Part shown: one piece after another, positions 42,723-52,109 of the stretch
How the letters are laid out: each line of letters starts with the position of its first letter
Position numbering within the stretch: the stretch's first letter is position 1
Assembly (NCBI GenBank): GCA_030430075.1
Contig: JAUIGN010000026.1
Span: 1 to 64,000, forward strand
Reading direction: 5' to 3'
Source of the DNA: a bacterium
GTDB lineage: Bacteria > Planctomycetota > Planctomycetia > Pirellulales > Pirellulaceae
Length of the DNA stretch: 64,000 nt
The notes under the pieces: model-generated
What the model was told of the DNA's origin: nothing
Databases searched by the model: none
The model's input: only the letters and a program-made list of their open reading frames with translations
Program-made: the position numbers and the translations under genes

Positions 42723-44840
42723 CTACGAACGATCCTGCCGGCCCTTCCTCGCCTGGGCACGGCGGGCCGACTTCTTCGGGCCGCCGGACCTGTTCGCGGT
42801 CTTCTTTCTGGCAGCCCGCGGTTGGCCGCTCTGGGAACGCGCGGCTTGCCTGGCAGCTTCGCCCTGCGCACGCCCGGAAGACGGCGCGGCCGCCGCCGGG
42901 GCGTGCGGGTTGTCCGCCTGACCGATCAGCTCGAACAGAAACCGGCTGGGAATCGTGTCTCTCGGCTTGCCCCACTTCATCCGGGTCAGGGCCATCGACA
43001 GCGTCAGCCGTTCCTCCGCACGGGTCACCCCGACGTAACAGAGACGCCGTTCTTCGTCGATGGCGTCCCCGTCGGCATCCACACTCCGATGGTGGGGCAG
43101 CAGCCCTTCTTCCAGTCCCACGACATAGACGTGGGGAAACTCGAGCCCCTTGGCGCTGTGCATCGTCATCAGGGCAACGGCGTTCTTTTTGAGTTGTTTG
43201 TCTTTTTCACTGTCGAACTCCGAGTCACCCAGCGCGACATCATCAATGAACTTGCGGAGATCCGGTTTACGGGCCTTGCTCTCGTAGGCGCCCAACGCGT
43301 TGACGACTTCTTCGACGGCCGCCCACCGCGCCTGCTGTTCGTTCTGATCGGCACACGTTCGCGTCAATTCGTCTTCGTACTTGATCGTCTCCAGCAGGCC
43401 GCGGGCGACATCGACCAGCGATTCCCCACGTTCGACGCGCTGGCGATACTGGTCGATCAATTCACAAAACGAGCGCACGGCCTGGCGAGCGCCGGGGGCC
43501 AACTCCTGTAGCGGCTCCGGCAGGTGCATCACCTCCCACAGGGAAAGGCCCCGCTTGACGGCCGCCGCCGTCAGTTGCTCGACCGTCTTGTTGCCGATAC
43601 CGCGAGGTGGATTGTTGATGATCCTGCGTGCCGCGATCTCGTCGTCGGGAGACGCCAGCATCTTCAAGTACGCCAGCAGGTCACGGACTTCGCGGCGATC
43701 GAAGAAGGACATGCCGCCAATCAGGACATAGGGCAGTTTGACTTTCCGCAGTTCGGTTTCAAATGCCCGCGGTTGTTCGTTGGTGCGAAACAGGATGGAG
43801 AAATCACGCGGCTCCCATTCGGGGTTGAGCAGCAACCGCTGGATGTCCCCAACGACGCCGGCCGCCTCCTCGGTCTCGTTCTTGAACTGCTCGACACGCG
43901 GTTTGGGTCCACCCGACCGAGAGGGCTTCAACACTTTGGGGTGCCGCGTCTTGTTGAATGCGATCAGCCGGTTGGACATTTCGAGGATCTCGGCCGTGGA
44001 ACGGTAATTCTGTTCCAGCCGCACGACCTTGGCATCGGGCCAATCTTTGGCGAAACGCAGAATGTGCTCGACTTCCGCGCCTCGCCATCCGTAGATCGAC
44101 TGGTCATCGTCACCGACGACACACAGATTTCGATGGCCCGCAGCAAGCGCTTTGACGATGCGATACTGGCTGCCGTTGGTGTCTTGGTATTCGTCAATCA
44201 ACAAGTGATCAAAGCGGCTCGCCTCCGCTCGCAGCGCTTCCTGCGATTCGCGAAACAGCTGCTCGGTCAGCAACAGCAGGTCGTCGAAGTCGACCGCGCC
44301 CAGCAGTTTGAGCTTGGCCTGGTAGCGGCGGTAGGCGATCGCTGACAGATGCTCCTTATCGGTCTCCGCCACCGCTTCGGCATCCTGCGGCCGGATGCAT
44401 TTCGTCTTCCAGTTGCCGATGTGAAACAACAGGTCCGACGGTTTGAGCATTTCGCCCGGAACGCGGATCTCGCGGAGCACGCTCCGAGCCAGGCTTTCCT
44501 GGTCGCCCCGGTCGTAAATGGCAAACGTCTCTGGATAGCCCAGCTTGGGAATGTGGGCCCGCAACACGCGCACGCAATGCGAGTGAAACGTCGAGACGAG
44601 CGGCATCGTCTTGAGCCGTTTTCCCAACTGCCCGCCGACGCGTTCCTTCATTTCGGCGGCCGCCTTATTGGTAAAGGTGACCGCCAAAATCCGATCCGGC
44701 TGAATCCCCTGCTGAATCAACTTGGCGATTCGCACGGTCACGACGCGCGTTTTCCCGGTACCGGCGCCGGCGAGCACCAGCAGCGGCCCGGACAGCGTGT
44801 TGACAGCACTCCGTTGCTCAGCGTTCAATCCCTCGTCCAT
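42723..44840 (-). CDS. Rep/UvrD-family superfamily 1 DNA helicase
   Basis: 705 residues with all SF1A motifs: Q-motif LNAEQRSAV, Walker A AGAGTGKTRV, Ia TFTNKAAAEMKERV, II DEYQDTN, III GDDDQSIYGWRGA, IV LEQNYRST, V TMHSAKGLEF and VI VGVTRAEERL. It is closest to Rep/PcrA, 3'-5' helicases used in replication restart and repair. The last ~60 residues are Ala/Lys/Arg-rich and probably bind DNA or partners. It is the first of three minus-strand genes with the metallophosphoesterase-like and YhaN-like genes, but the 159-bp gap leaves shared transcription uncertain. Confidence 0.93.
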   Translation of the reverse strand: MDEGLNAEQRSAVNTLSGPLLVLAGAGTGKTRVVTVRIAKLIQQGIQPDRILAVTFTNKAAAEMKERVGGQLGKRLKTMPLVSTFHSHCVRVLRAHIPKLGYPETFAIYDRGDQESLARSVLREIRVPGEMLKPSDLLFHIGNWKTKCIRPQDAEAVAETDKEHLSAIAYRRYQAKLKLLGAVDFDDLLLLTEQLFRESQEALRAEASRFDHLLIDEYQDTNGSQYRIVKALAAGHRNLCVVGDDDQSIYGWRGAEVEHILRFAKDWPDAKVVRLEQNYRSTAEILEMSNRLIAFNKTRHPKVLKPSRSGGPKPRVEQFKNETEEAAGVVGDIQRLLLNPEWEPRDFSILFRTNEQPRAFETELRKVKLPYVLIGGMSFFDRREVRDLLAYLKMLASPDDEIAARRIINNPPRGIGNKTVEQLTAAAVKRGLSLWEVMHLPEPLQELAPGARQAVRSFCELIDQYRQRVERGESLVDVARGLLETIKYEDELTRTCADQNEQQARWAAVEEVVNALGAYESKARKPDLRKFIDDVALGDSEFDSEKDKQLKKNAVALMTMHSAKGLEFPHVYVVGLEEGLLPHHRSVDADGDAIDEERRLCYVGVTRAEERLTLSMALTRMKWGKPRDTIPSRFLFELIGQADNPHAPAAAAPSSGRAQGEAARQAARSQSGQPRAARKKTANRSGGPKKSARRAQARKGRQDRS

Positions 44841-45509
44841 GTCGGATGTTCCTGGCCCTTTCTCTCGTTCTCGAATGAGGGTCCCTGAAAATCAGGGCGG
44901 ACCGCAGCCCTGCGGCACTTGCGGCCCCGCGCAACAACCTCAGCGGGGACCCGAGGGTTCCATACGCGCCGTTCAGATCTCACACGCCGAAGGGGCCAAT
45001 GTCGTTTGTCTTGAGTCAAACTCGAGCCCGGATGATGGTGATTGCCGCGGCGACATCTTTACCAATGAGGCAAGTTTCGTACACCGGGTTTACGGCGTGG
45101 TATGCCTCGTTGGCCTGAGGTGCGGCCTCACCCGTCATCAGCCGTTGGGCGTTAGCCCCAGTTCCTCTGTCTGATTGCAGCGCAAACCGGACGCTAACGA
45201 GAGCGTCCCGCCGAGATGTGCGTCATGCCAGGCAAGTCCACCACAACCAATTGAGGCACAACGACTTGTACCAAATGACGATTCGTCCCGAAATCATCCG
45301 GATCAGCCCGCAATTGGTGCGAGGCTCGACCTCGATAGACTCTAACGGCTGGGCGGCGAGGCCGGAAGTGGGCCGAACCGGGGCCTTCGGATCGTTCGTC
45401 CAGTGACGGTCACCACGCCGGTCACCACGCCTTCCGCGACCGTCGCGTTGCCGGACCGCGTTCGCTGCGCGAATTGCGACACCCCTCACCGTGGCTCCCT
45501 CCGCACTCC
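44841..45509. other. intergenic region with one REP-like element
   Basis: About 670 bp upstream of the helicase gene and downstream of the sulfatase gene. Apart from the REP-like copy at 45128-45200, I see no gene; the frames are incidental. Confidence 0.5.
45128..45200 (+). repeat. REP-like element, head only
   Basis: CATCAGCCGTTGGGCGTTAG begins the copy; CAAACCGGACGCTAACGA closes it. The halves are inverted relative to each other. Unlike the copies at 32.7 and 57.3 kb, it lacks the TTCACCACAA tail. Confidence 0.7.
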
Positions 45510-47081
45510 TTACTTCCTCGCCCGATTCCTGGCACGCTGTCGAGGCCGCGGCGGCGGGTACGTTGCCAAGATCGCCTTCAGCCGCTCGACCTGGCCGGGC
45601 CTGGCCGCTGCCAGGTTTTTCGTCTCCAGCGGGTCGGTTTCGTAATCGTAGAGTTCGTATTCCGCGGACGCCTCCGGTTGCCCGATCCCCCGCCATTCGA
45701 CCAGCCGATACCGGTCGGTTCGCACGGCACGCCCCAACTTGCTCTTGGGATAGACGTGGTAGGCGTGGTCTCGGACCCGTGCGGCCGGATCCCTCAGCAC
45801 CGGCACGAGACTCTGACCGTCGATCGGCTGCGGGACCTCGGGGGCCGGCAGTCCCGCCAACTCGGCAAGCGTCGGGAACAGGTCGACACTCTCCGCCAAC
45901 TGGCTGCTGGACGAGTTGGCCTGTGTCACTCCGGGCGCCAGAACGATGAGCGGAATCCGATTCGCCTGTTCATAGTTCGTATGCTTGGTCCAAATACCGA
46001 GATCGCCCAAATGGAATCCGTGGTCCCCCCACAAGACCACGATCGTCTCGTCGCCCAGTTGCAGTTCGTCGAGCGCATCGACAACCTTGCCGATCTGTGC
46101 ATCCACATAGCTGACGCTGGCATAGTAGCCATGAATCAGTTTCCGCTGCAGCGCCTCGTCCAACGGCCCGCGCGGCGGGACCGGTTTGTAGTTGGTGATC
46201 TCTCCACCTCGCTTGCCGGCGACCGCCGGGGCGCCAGCCGGCAGCGATTCAAACTCGGGCAGCGGTAACAACGACGCATCGTGCCGGTCCCAGTAGGCGC
46301 GCGGCGCGCTGAACGGCAGATGAGGGCGAGCGAATCCGGCAACAATCAAGAACGGCGTGCCCGTTTGCTGGCGGCGTTGCCTGGCGGCCCGCAGCCGGCG
46401 AATGGTCTCTTCGGCGACGCGGCCGTCCGCATAATCGTCGTCTTCAGCCTGCGGAGACTCGAATGCCGCCCCTCGCGGCAGCAACCGGATGTCCCCCAGC
46501 CGCTGGTTGGTAAAGTACGCTTCCTCTCGAGTCAACTTGCCCCCGCCGGTGCTGGCAGGGTCAAGGTACTCGATTACCTTATCGTGAAAATGGGGGACGC
46601 TGAAGGAGTCCGGATCTCCGTGGTTACCGTGCCCGATATGAAAGACCTTGCCCAGCGACTCGGTTCGGTACCCTCCCCGATCGGCGAAGTACTGCGGTAG
46701 CGTGACGGCGTTGGGGACGACCTGACGAAGCTGGCTGCCCAGTCCGTAGAGGCCGGTCGAAGTCGAGTGTGAACCGAGCATCAGGGTGAAGCGTGACGGC
46801 GCACAGACGGCCTGATTGCAGTACGCCAGGTCGAACCGCATCCCGCGGGCCGCCAGCGCGTCGATGTTTGGCGACTTGGCCAGGGCATCACCGTAACAAC
46901 CCAGGGCAGGCTTCAGGTCATCGACAAGCAACAGCAGCACGTTGGGGCGCGCCGACGTCGAGCGGTTCGGGCCGGGCGCCGTTTCCGCGACGAGCGGGCC
47001 AGCCGCCGACCAACCCAGCAGCGCCAGCCCGAACAACATGCTCCAAACGATCCGGCCAACCGGTCTCTCAGCTATTCTCAT
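45510..47081 (-). CDS. exported sulfatase, iduronate-2-sulfatase-like
   Basis: 523 residues from the ATG at 47081, which starts a signal peptide (VWSMLFGLALLGWSAAGPLVA). Type I sulfatase: metal site NVLLLLVDDLKPALGCYGD, catalytic motif CAPSR (Cys to be converted to formylglycine), DHGFHLGDLGIWTKHT for the second metal and substrate part, and a C-terminal YELYDYETDPLETKNLA. Wording is closest to iduronate/choline-type sulfatases (family S1_7-like). It would desulfate glycans in the periplasm. It is divergent from a second sulfatase 233 bp away. Activation depends on an FGE or anSME enzyme not present in this window. Confidence 0.9.
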   Translation of the reverse strand: MRIAERPVGRIVWSMLFGLALLGWSAAGPLVAETAPGPNRSTSARPNVLLLLVDDLKPALGCYGDALAKSPNIDALAARGMRFDLAYCNQAVCAPSRFTLMLGSHSTSTGLYGLGSQLRQVVPNAVTLPQYFADRGGYRTESLGKVFHIGHGNHGDPDSFSVPHFHDKVIEYLDPASTGGGKLTREEAYFTNQRLGDIRLLPRGAAFESPQAEDDDYADGRVAEETIRRLRAARQRRQQTGTPFLIVAGFARPHLPFSAPRAYWDRHDASLLPLPEFESLPAGAPAVAGKRGGEITNYKPVPPRGPLDEALQRKLIHGYYASVSYVDAQIGKVVDALDELQLGDETIVVLWGDHGFHLGDLGIWTKHTNYEQANRIPLIVLAPGVTQANSSSSQLAESVDLFPTLAELAGLPAPEVPQPIDGQSLVPVLRDPAARVRDHAYHVYPKSKLGRAVRTDRYRLVEWRGIGQPEASAEYELYDYETDPLETKNLAAARPGQVERLKAILATYPPPRPRQRARNRARK

Positions 47082-47314
47082 CGCGGCCTCGGCAACAGGT
47101 TGGGGTGAAATGACGTGGCACGGTTGGGCGAGCGAACCACCCCGAAATGTAGCCGCCAACCCGGCCGATTGGAACAACCGCAACGGTCTCCAACGAGATC
47201 TGCTTGTTCGCCGGGCGCGACTACGCGACAATCAAGCCCTCCGTGGGCAGCCCGGCAGCCCACAGCGTGGCGCGCGCTGACCCCCTCCTTCACCAATTTC
47301 TGCCAGGACAACCG

Positions 47315-48709
47315 ATGAGTCTTCTTCGATTCGCGTTACCCCTCTCGGCAATGATTGCGACGGCAAGTGCCGGGCTGGGTGCCGAGCGTCCCAATGTCGT
47401 TGTCTTACTTGCCGATGACCTCGGCTACCAAGACATCGGCTGCTACAACGGCCCGGTGAAGACGCCCACACTCGACCGCCTGGCTGCTGGAGGAATTCGT
47501 TTTACCGACTTCTATTCCGGTTGTGCGGTCTGCTCGCCGTCGCGAGCCACGTTACTGACCGGACGGCATCATATCCGCGCCGGCGTCTACAGTTGGATCC
47601 ACGACGCCAGCCAGAATTCGCACCTACTGGAGCGAGAGATCACGTTGGCGGAAACGCTCCGAGCGGCCGGTTACGCGACGGCCCATATCGGCAAGTGGCA
47701 CCTGGGCCTGCCTCACGGGGACCGCCGCAAACCGACGCCCGCGTCGCACGGTTTCGACCACTGGTTCGCTACCTGGAACAACGCGGAACCAAGCCATCGA
47801 AATCCCGAGAACTTCATCAGGAATGGTGAGCCGGTCGGCCGGATCGAAGGCTATTCGTGCCAAATTGTCGTCGACGAGGCGATCAGGTGGCTGGAAACGC
47901 GTCGCGGTTCGGATGCCCCCTTTTTCCTTAACGTGTGGTTTCACGAGCCCCATGCCCCGATTGCCGCCCCCGCTGCGATCGTCCGCTCATACGGTGAGCG
48001 GAATGACAAGGGGGCCGTCTACTCAGCGACGATCGACAACACCGACCGCGCCATCGCCCGGTTGCTGGTCACGCTCGCCCAGATCGACGCCCCGGAGAAT
48101 ACGCTGATCGTTTACGCATCGGACAACGGCAGCTACCGGAACGATCGCACCGGCGGCCTGCGCGGCCGCAAAGGCATCAACTGGGAAGGTGGAATTCGCG
48201 TGCCGGGAATCTTTTCCTGGCCCGGCACGATCCGGCCTGGCCGGGTCTCGCAGGAACCGGCCGGACTGGTCGACGTCCTGCCCACCATCTGCGGTTTGCT
48301 GGAACTGGCGCCCCCGCCGGACCTCCACTGGGACGGAGCAGACTTGACGCCGATCTTGACCGAACGTGACGAGCCATTCCGACGTCACCAACCTCTCTTC
48401 TGGCACCTGCAAAAGTCACGCCCCATCGTGGCGATGCGGGACGGGCGATATTCCCTGGTGGCGGACCCGGCATATTCCCTGTCGACCAGCAATATGTTTC
48501 AAGAGGCTTGGATTCCCGCCATCAAGTCAGGAACCTACACCAACTTTCGTCTGTACGATCTCGAAGTCGACCCGCAACAACAACACGACCTGGCGGCCGA
48601 ACGACCGGACGTTACCGAACGTCTAAAGGCCAGCCTCCTCAAGATCAACGCCAGCATCATGGCGGACGGTCACGACTGGCACCTCCAAGCAGGGAACTCG
48701 GCCGAATAA
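47315..48709 (+). CDS. exported sulfatase, arylsulfatase/GalNAc-6-sulfatase-like
   Basis: 464 residues from the ATG at 47315 (AGGA upstream), with signal peptide RFALPLSAMIATASAGLGA. Metal site NVVVLLADDLGYQDIGCY, catalytic CSPSRATLLTGR, HIGKWHLG lysine/histidine pair and YASDNGSYRND are all present. This is the S1-family architecture, nearest to arylsulfatase A/GalNAc-6-sulfatase types. It should act on sulfated polysaccharides, a common carbon source for planctomycetes from algal material. It is divergent from the other sulfatase gene; shared regulation from the 233-bp gap is plausible. Confidence 0.9.
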   Translation: MSLLRFALPLSAMIATASAGLGAERPNVVVLLADDLGYQDIGCYNGPVKTPTLDRLAAGGIRFTDFYSGCAVCSPSRATLLTGRHHIRAGVYSWIHDASQNSHLLEREITLAETLRAAGYATAHIGKWHLGLPHGDRRKPTPASHGFDHWFATWNNAEPSHRNPENFIRNGEPVGRIEGYSCQIVVDEAIRWLETRRGSDAPFFLNVWFHEPHAPIAAPAAIVRSYGERNDKGAVYSATIDNTDRAIARLLVTLAQIDAPENTLIVYASDNGSYRNDRTGGLRGRKGINWEGGIRVPGIFSWPGTIRPGRVSQEPAGLVDVLPTICGLLELAPPPDLHWDGADLTPILTERDEPFRRHQPLFWHLQKSRPIVAMRDGRYSLVADPAYSLSTSNMFQEAWIPAIKSGTYTNFRLYDLEVDPQQQHDLAAERPDVTERLKASLLKINASIMADGHDWHLQAGNSAE

Positions 48710-48871
48710 CGGCTCACTGCGGGCCTTCGAAATACGGAGCACCTGCAGCGAGCACGGTCAGGCGGCGAAATGGGTAAACCGGTTGCATCCTGCAGTTGGA
48801 TGGCCCCAGCCGTTCGCCAGCCGTGCCAACCGTTGGACACGCCAGCCCCATCCTGAGAAAGCAAGCAATCG

Positions 48872-49762
48872 ATGATTCGGAAAAAGTTTGGCGAAACGGG
48901 GCTCGAGGTGACCCAGCTCGGGTACGGCGCCATGGGGATTCGTGGTCCCAGAACTTGGGGCGTGCGCATTGCCAGCGACGCGGAGGCGGACGCAATTCTC
49001 AATCGGGTCGTCGATGCGGGAATCAACTTGATCGACACGTCGCCCGACTATGGGATCAGCGAGCAGCGAATCGGCGAATTCCTCTCAGGCCGCCGCCACG
49101 AATTTTATCTCGCGACAAAATGCGGCTGTGCGTACACCCAGCACGAGGACCATCTCCAGATAAAACACGTCTGGGAGCCGGACGTGATTCGCCGCAACGT
49201 TGAAACGAGTCTCCGTCGGCTGAAAACAGATTACGTCGACATCCTGCAGTTTCACGGCGGCGATGCTGAGACGCTCGAGCGGGCCGGGCTGATCGACCTG
49301 CTGGTCGACTACCGGAAGCAAGGAATTGCCAGGTTGATCGGTGTCTCCAGTTCGTCACCCGCCTTGGAAGGCCTGATCGAGCTCGACGTCTTCAACACGT
49401 TTCAGATTCCCTACTCGTGCCTGGCACCCGCGCACCACGGCCTGATCACAAGGGCTGCCGCAACCGGCGCCGGAATCATCATCCGCGGAGGGATTGCGCA
49501 CGGCGGCCCTGATGCGGAAATCCAACGTCCCACCCTGAACGACGTTTGGACGAGGGCGAAGCTGGACGAACTACGGCCGGCCGACATGCTGCGGTCTGAG
49601 TTCATTTTGCGGTACACGTTGTCCCACCCGCATTGCCACTCCACGATCGTGGGCACTTGCAATCCGAGCCACTTGGCGGAAAATCTCCACGCTGCGGCCA
49701 AGGGCCCCCTGCCGGCCGCGCTCTGCCAGGCGATCGCGGAGCGGGTTGCGGCCCTGGAATAG
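48872..49762 (+). CDS. aldo/keto reductase
   Basis: 296 residues, a (beta/alpha)8-barrel NADP-dependent oxidoreductase: N-terminal GLEVTQLGYGAMGI, catalytic Asp and Tyr in LIDTSPDYG, Lys in LATKCG, His in LQFHGGD, and the cofactor end VGTCNPSHL. The usual catalytic tetrad (Asp-Tyr-Lys-His) is therefore complete. Substrates are sugars or carbonyl compounds; the neighbouring sulfatases suggest sugar metabolism but that is weak inference. Start ATG at 48872 matches the standard AKR N-terminus (MIRKKFGETGLEV). Confidence 0.9.
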   Translation: MIRKKFGETGLEVTQLGYGAMGIRGPRTWGVRIASDAEADAILNRVVDAGINLIDTSPDYGISEQRIGEFLSGRRHEFYLATKCGCAYTQHEDHLQIKHVWEPDVIRRNVETSLRRLKTDYVDILQFHGGDAETLERAGLIDLLVDYRKQGIARLIGVSSSSPALEGLIELDVFNTFQIPYSCLAPAHHGLITRAAATGAGIIIRGGIAHGGPDAEIQRPTLNDVWTRAKLDELRPADMLRSEFILRYTLSHPHCHSTIVGTCNPSHLAENLHAAAKGPLPAALCQAIAERVAALE

Positions 49763-50469
49763 GCGGCCGCAGCGACCTTCCTCCGGGGCCGCGTGCGACC
49801 GGCCGGCACCGCCACCAGGCGGCGATGCGGCACGAAAAAACGTAAGTCGTGTGCTCGCTTCCGGTTGCCCTAGGTCGACGGCTCTGTATAATCAAGCCTC
49901 CGCTAGGTCGAGCGCCCGGGTTGTGTTTTTCCGGAAAAAGGGCTCGGAAACGGTCTCGTATGTGCCGTCCGCGGTGGAAAACGAGGCTAGAATTGTGGCC
50001 CGATTGAATTCTGAGAGAAAGTTTCCCGGAAAGGATTTCGCGTTTTTTTGCCACCCAGGTCAAGTGCCCTTATCCGTTGATAACAAACGGGTTACCATCC
50101 CACGGTCAGAATCGGCATGGGGATCAGTCGGGGACGCCGCAGGCGGCGAACTCCGGTTGCTCGCGGAGTGGTTCGTCGCTTGGATCCGCGAACCGAGGCG
50201 AAAACATGGACCGTGCCCGGCGATGCGGCCGACGTTGACCAAGAAGACCCAGCGACCAAGAAGACCCAGCGACCAGGAGGACTCAGCCGAGCCGCAGCCT
50301 GGAGAAGAAGACAACACGCCATCAGAAACCCACAACGCCTTCAGAACAATACGGCAGTCGGAGCAGCAGTGACCGCCCGCCGCCAGGTTAACGACGACCT
50401 GGGCTGAGAATTCCTTTACCAACAGCAGAATCGCTGCGACACAAGTTTACGATCTTAATAGGAGAACAG
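49763..50469. other. long leader region upstream of rpsU
   Basis: About 700 bp. Open frames (for example 49746-50372 plus) do not resemble known proteins. It contains a good sigma-70-like promoter at 49867-49894 and a short direct repeat of GACCAAGAAGACCCAGC-type words near 50235-50270. The promoter is ~575 bp from rpsU, so either a long untranslated leader or an unrecognised small gene lies between. Confidence 0.45.
49867..49894 (+). promoter_or_regulatory. sigma-70-like promoter
   Basis: TTGCCC (49867-49872), a 16-bp spacer and a perfect TATAAT (49889-49894), striking in GC-rich DNA. It points towards rpsU. Confidence 0.5.
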
Positions 50470-50673
50470 ATGGTTAGTATGCGTGTTCGCGACCGCGAAT
50501 CGATCCAAGAAGCGGTCCGCCGGTTCCGCAAGCTCGTCGAGCGCAGCGGATTGAAGAGAGAAATGCGGCGTCGGCAGTTCTATGAAAAGCCGAGTGAAAC
50601 CAAGCGACGTGCTCGTCTGCGTGCGGAACGCCGCGCCTTGAGCGCTCGCCGGGCCCTCACCAAGGGCCGGTAG
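50470..50673 (+). CDS. rpsU: 30S ribosomal protein S21
   Basis: A 67-residue, highly basic protein with the bS21 signature: VRDRESIQEAVRRFRKLVERSG, then EMRRRQFYEKPSETKRR. bS21 is the last small-subunit protein to join and helps initiation near the anti-Shine-Dalgarno region. The ATG at 50470 has AGGAG five bases upstream; a GTG-rich second start (MRVRDRES) is possible. The Arg-rich C-terminus is typical. It is monocistronic here, preceded by a long leader with a strong -10 box. Confidence 0.95.
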   Translation: MVSMRVRDRESIQEAVRRFRKLVERSGLKREMRRRQFYEKPSETKRRARLRAERRALSARRALTKGR

Positions 50674-51198
50674 GACCTCCGGTCCGATCGAATCCCGTCG
50701 AGGCACAGCCCCTCGATCTCCTGACGTTGGCCCGAACGTCTCTGCCAAACAAGGTGCAAAAACGCCTCGTTTTCTGCTGCGCGGCTGGATAACCATGACT
50801 TCCCCGGCCAGACTCTTAGCCCGCAGAATCTGCCGGCGGCCGGGAGGGCCTCTCATCGGTCATACGTCTCTGTTCGCCACCATGCCTGCTGCCTCTCCAT
50901 GACGGCATGATCTGTACGCCGGATGGCGTGTCGGGCGTTGCCACTCCCGTTTCTCGAAGGCGATCCGGTCTCCGCGCTGTGCCGCCGTCGGCCCACCGCA
51001 CAGTGCGCGGGACGGCACTTTGCGAGCATATTCGCACATAAGCGGTGCCACGATTCAGCCTGGATTCTTGGCTTCCGGGGAATCGCCTGTTTCGGCGCAC
51101 TTTTTGCGATCGAGTTGGACTGTCTAATCCGTTAGCCCGGATTTGTTATCAGGCGCTGGGCCTCAGTGGGCTTGGGACTTTGGAAACTGGTAGGACGT

Positions 51199-51239
51199 GG
51201 AGACCTTCGGTCGGTGGTTTCGGCGGGGTCAGAGACCCG
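51199..51239 (-). repeat. composite hairpin repeat core, copy 2 (inverted)
   Basis: GAGACCTTCGGTC...GGTTTCGGCGGGGTC...AGAGACCC is the reverse complement of the core found at 37061, 59113, 59354, 63501 and 63722. A partial second core (TTCGGCGGGGTCAGAGACCC) lies at 51400-51419. Confidence 0.7.
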
Positions 51240-51389
51240 CGCCGAGCAGAAATGGGAACCCGCGCCGAGCAGAAGTGGGAACCCGCGTATCGCAGAGCGA
51301 GTTTCGGCGACACGCGCCGAGCAGAAATGGGAACCCGCGCCGAGCAGAAGTGGGAACCCGCGTATCGCAGGGCGAGGTTCGGCGGCACG
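51240..51389. repeat. 75-bp tandem duplication built from CGCCGAGCAG units
   Basis: Two 75-bp copies (51240-51314 and 51315-51389) differ at only a few positions. Each contains two CGCCGAGCAGAARTGGGAAC blocks, which are the reverse complement of the CTGCTCGGCGCGGGT module flanking the other composite repeats. Confidence 0.85.
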
Positions 51390-51600
51390 CGCCGAGCAGT
51401 TCGGCGGGGTCAGAGACCCGCGCCGAGCAGAAATGAAGACGTGCACCGAGCGAAGGTAGTGGGCGCGCCGAGCCGTTGTGGTCGCGGCTGTTGGGCGTGG
51501 TGACGCATTGGGCCATGATCCATTCTGGTACGAATCGCGAAGCGGCTGGTGTTGAGATGACAAGGTCGTCATCGGTGAGTTGGCCGGAAGGCGGGATGCG

Positions 51601-52065
51601 ATGAACGTGAAAGAATTCCTCGACGATCGTGGAATAGCATTCGACGTCGTCTCGGTTGCCGACAGTCAGGACGGGCGGCGCGTGGACGTCGTGGGGCGGA
51701 GCGTCGCCAGAATTGTGCTTCTCAAAGCGGATCGGGGGTACACCTTCGTGGTCGGGTTAGTTCCGGCAGGCGCCATTGTTGATCTCGCCAAGATCTCGGC
51801 AGTCATGGGGGGCAGCAAGATCGAACTCGCCACACGATTCGATCTGGAGACGTATTGCCCAGACAGTGAACCGGGGGGCCTGCTTCCCTTTGGGACCCAT
51901 TACGGATTAAGGACGCTGGTGGATGCCAGCCTCGTCGATGCGGACGACATTCTCTTTGAAGGCAGCACGCCCGGCGAAGTGATTTGCATGGGTTTCGACG
52001 ATTTCCAGCGTATCGAGTCACCGTTGGTGGCCGGCTTCGCGATTCGCCCCGAGGAAGTTGCTTGA
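51601..52065 (+). CDS. YbaK/EbsC-family aminoacyl-tRNA deacylase
   Basis: 154 residues from the ATG at 51601 (an upstream in-frame ATG at 51580 lacks a good site). It has the YbaK/ProX fold: VVGRSVARIVLLKADRGYTFVVGLVPAGAIVDL, then GGSKIELATRFDLE and the conserved GGLLPFGTHYGL loop. Such proteins hydrolyse mischarged tRNAs in trans. The usual lysine of the active site corresponds to VLLKAD. A fused kinase gene follows after 45 bp. Confidence 0.85.
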   Translation: MNVKEFLDDRGIAFDVVSVADSQDGRRVDVVGRSVARIVLLKADRGYTFVVGLVPAGAIVDLAKISAVMGGSKIELATRFDLETYCPDSEPGGLLPFGTHYGLRTLVDASLVDADDILFEGSTPGEVICMGFDDFQRIESPLVAGFAIRPEEVA

Positions 52066-52109
52066 TGCCTGTCGGGTGCGCCACGCACCTCACATACGAA
52101 GGATGCACC

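Larger units (their letters stand above)
50674..51600. other. intergenic region with composite repeat and 75-bp duplication
   Basis: The first ~500 bp downstream of rpsU contain nothing I recognise. From 51199 to ~51440 there is an inverted copy of the composite repeat and a 75-bp tandem duplication (listed separately). The last ~150 bp should hold the promoter of the YbaK-like gene. Confidence 0.5.

Noticed and set aside
49746..50372. 208-residue ORF overlapping the aldo/keto reductase end
   Set aside because: Begins inside the reductase gene, low-complexity C-terminus made of a short DNA repeat; more likely leader sequence.
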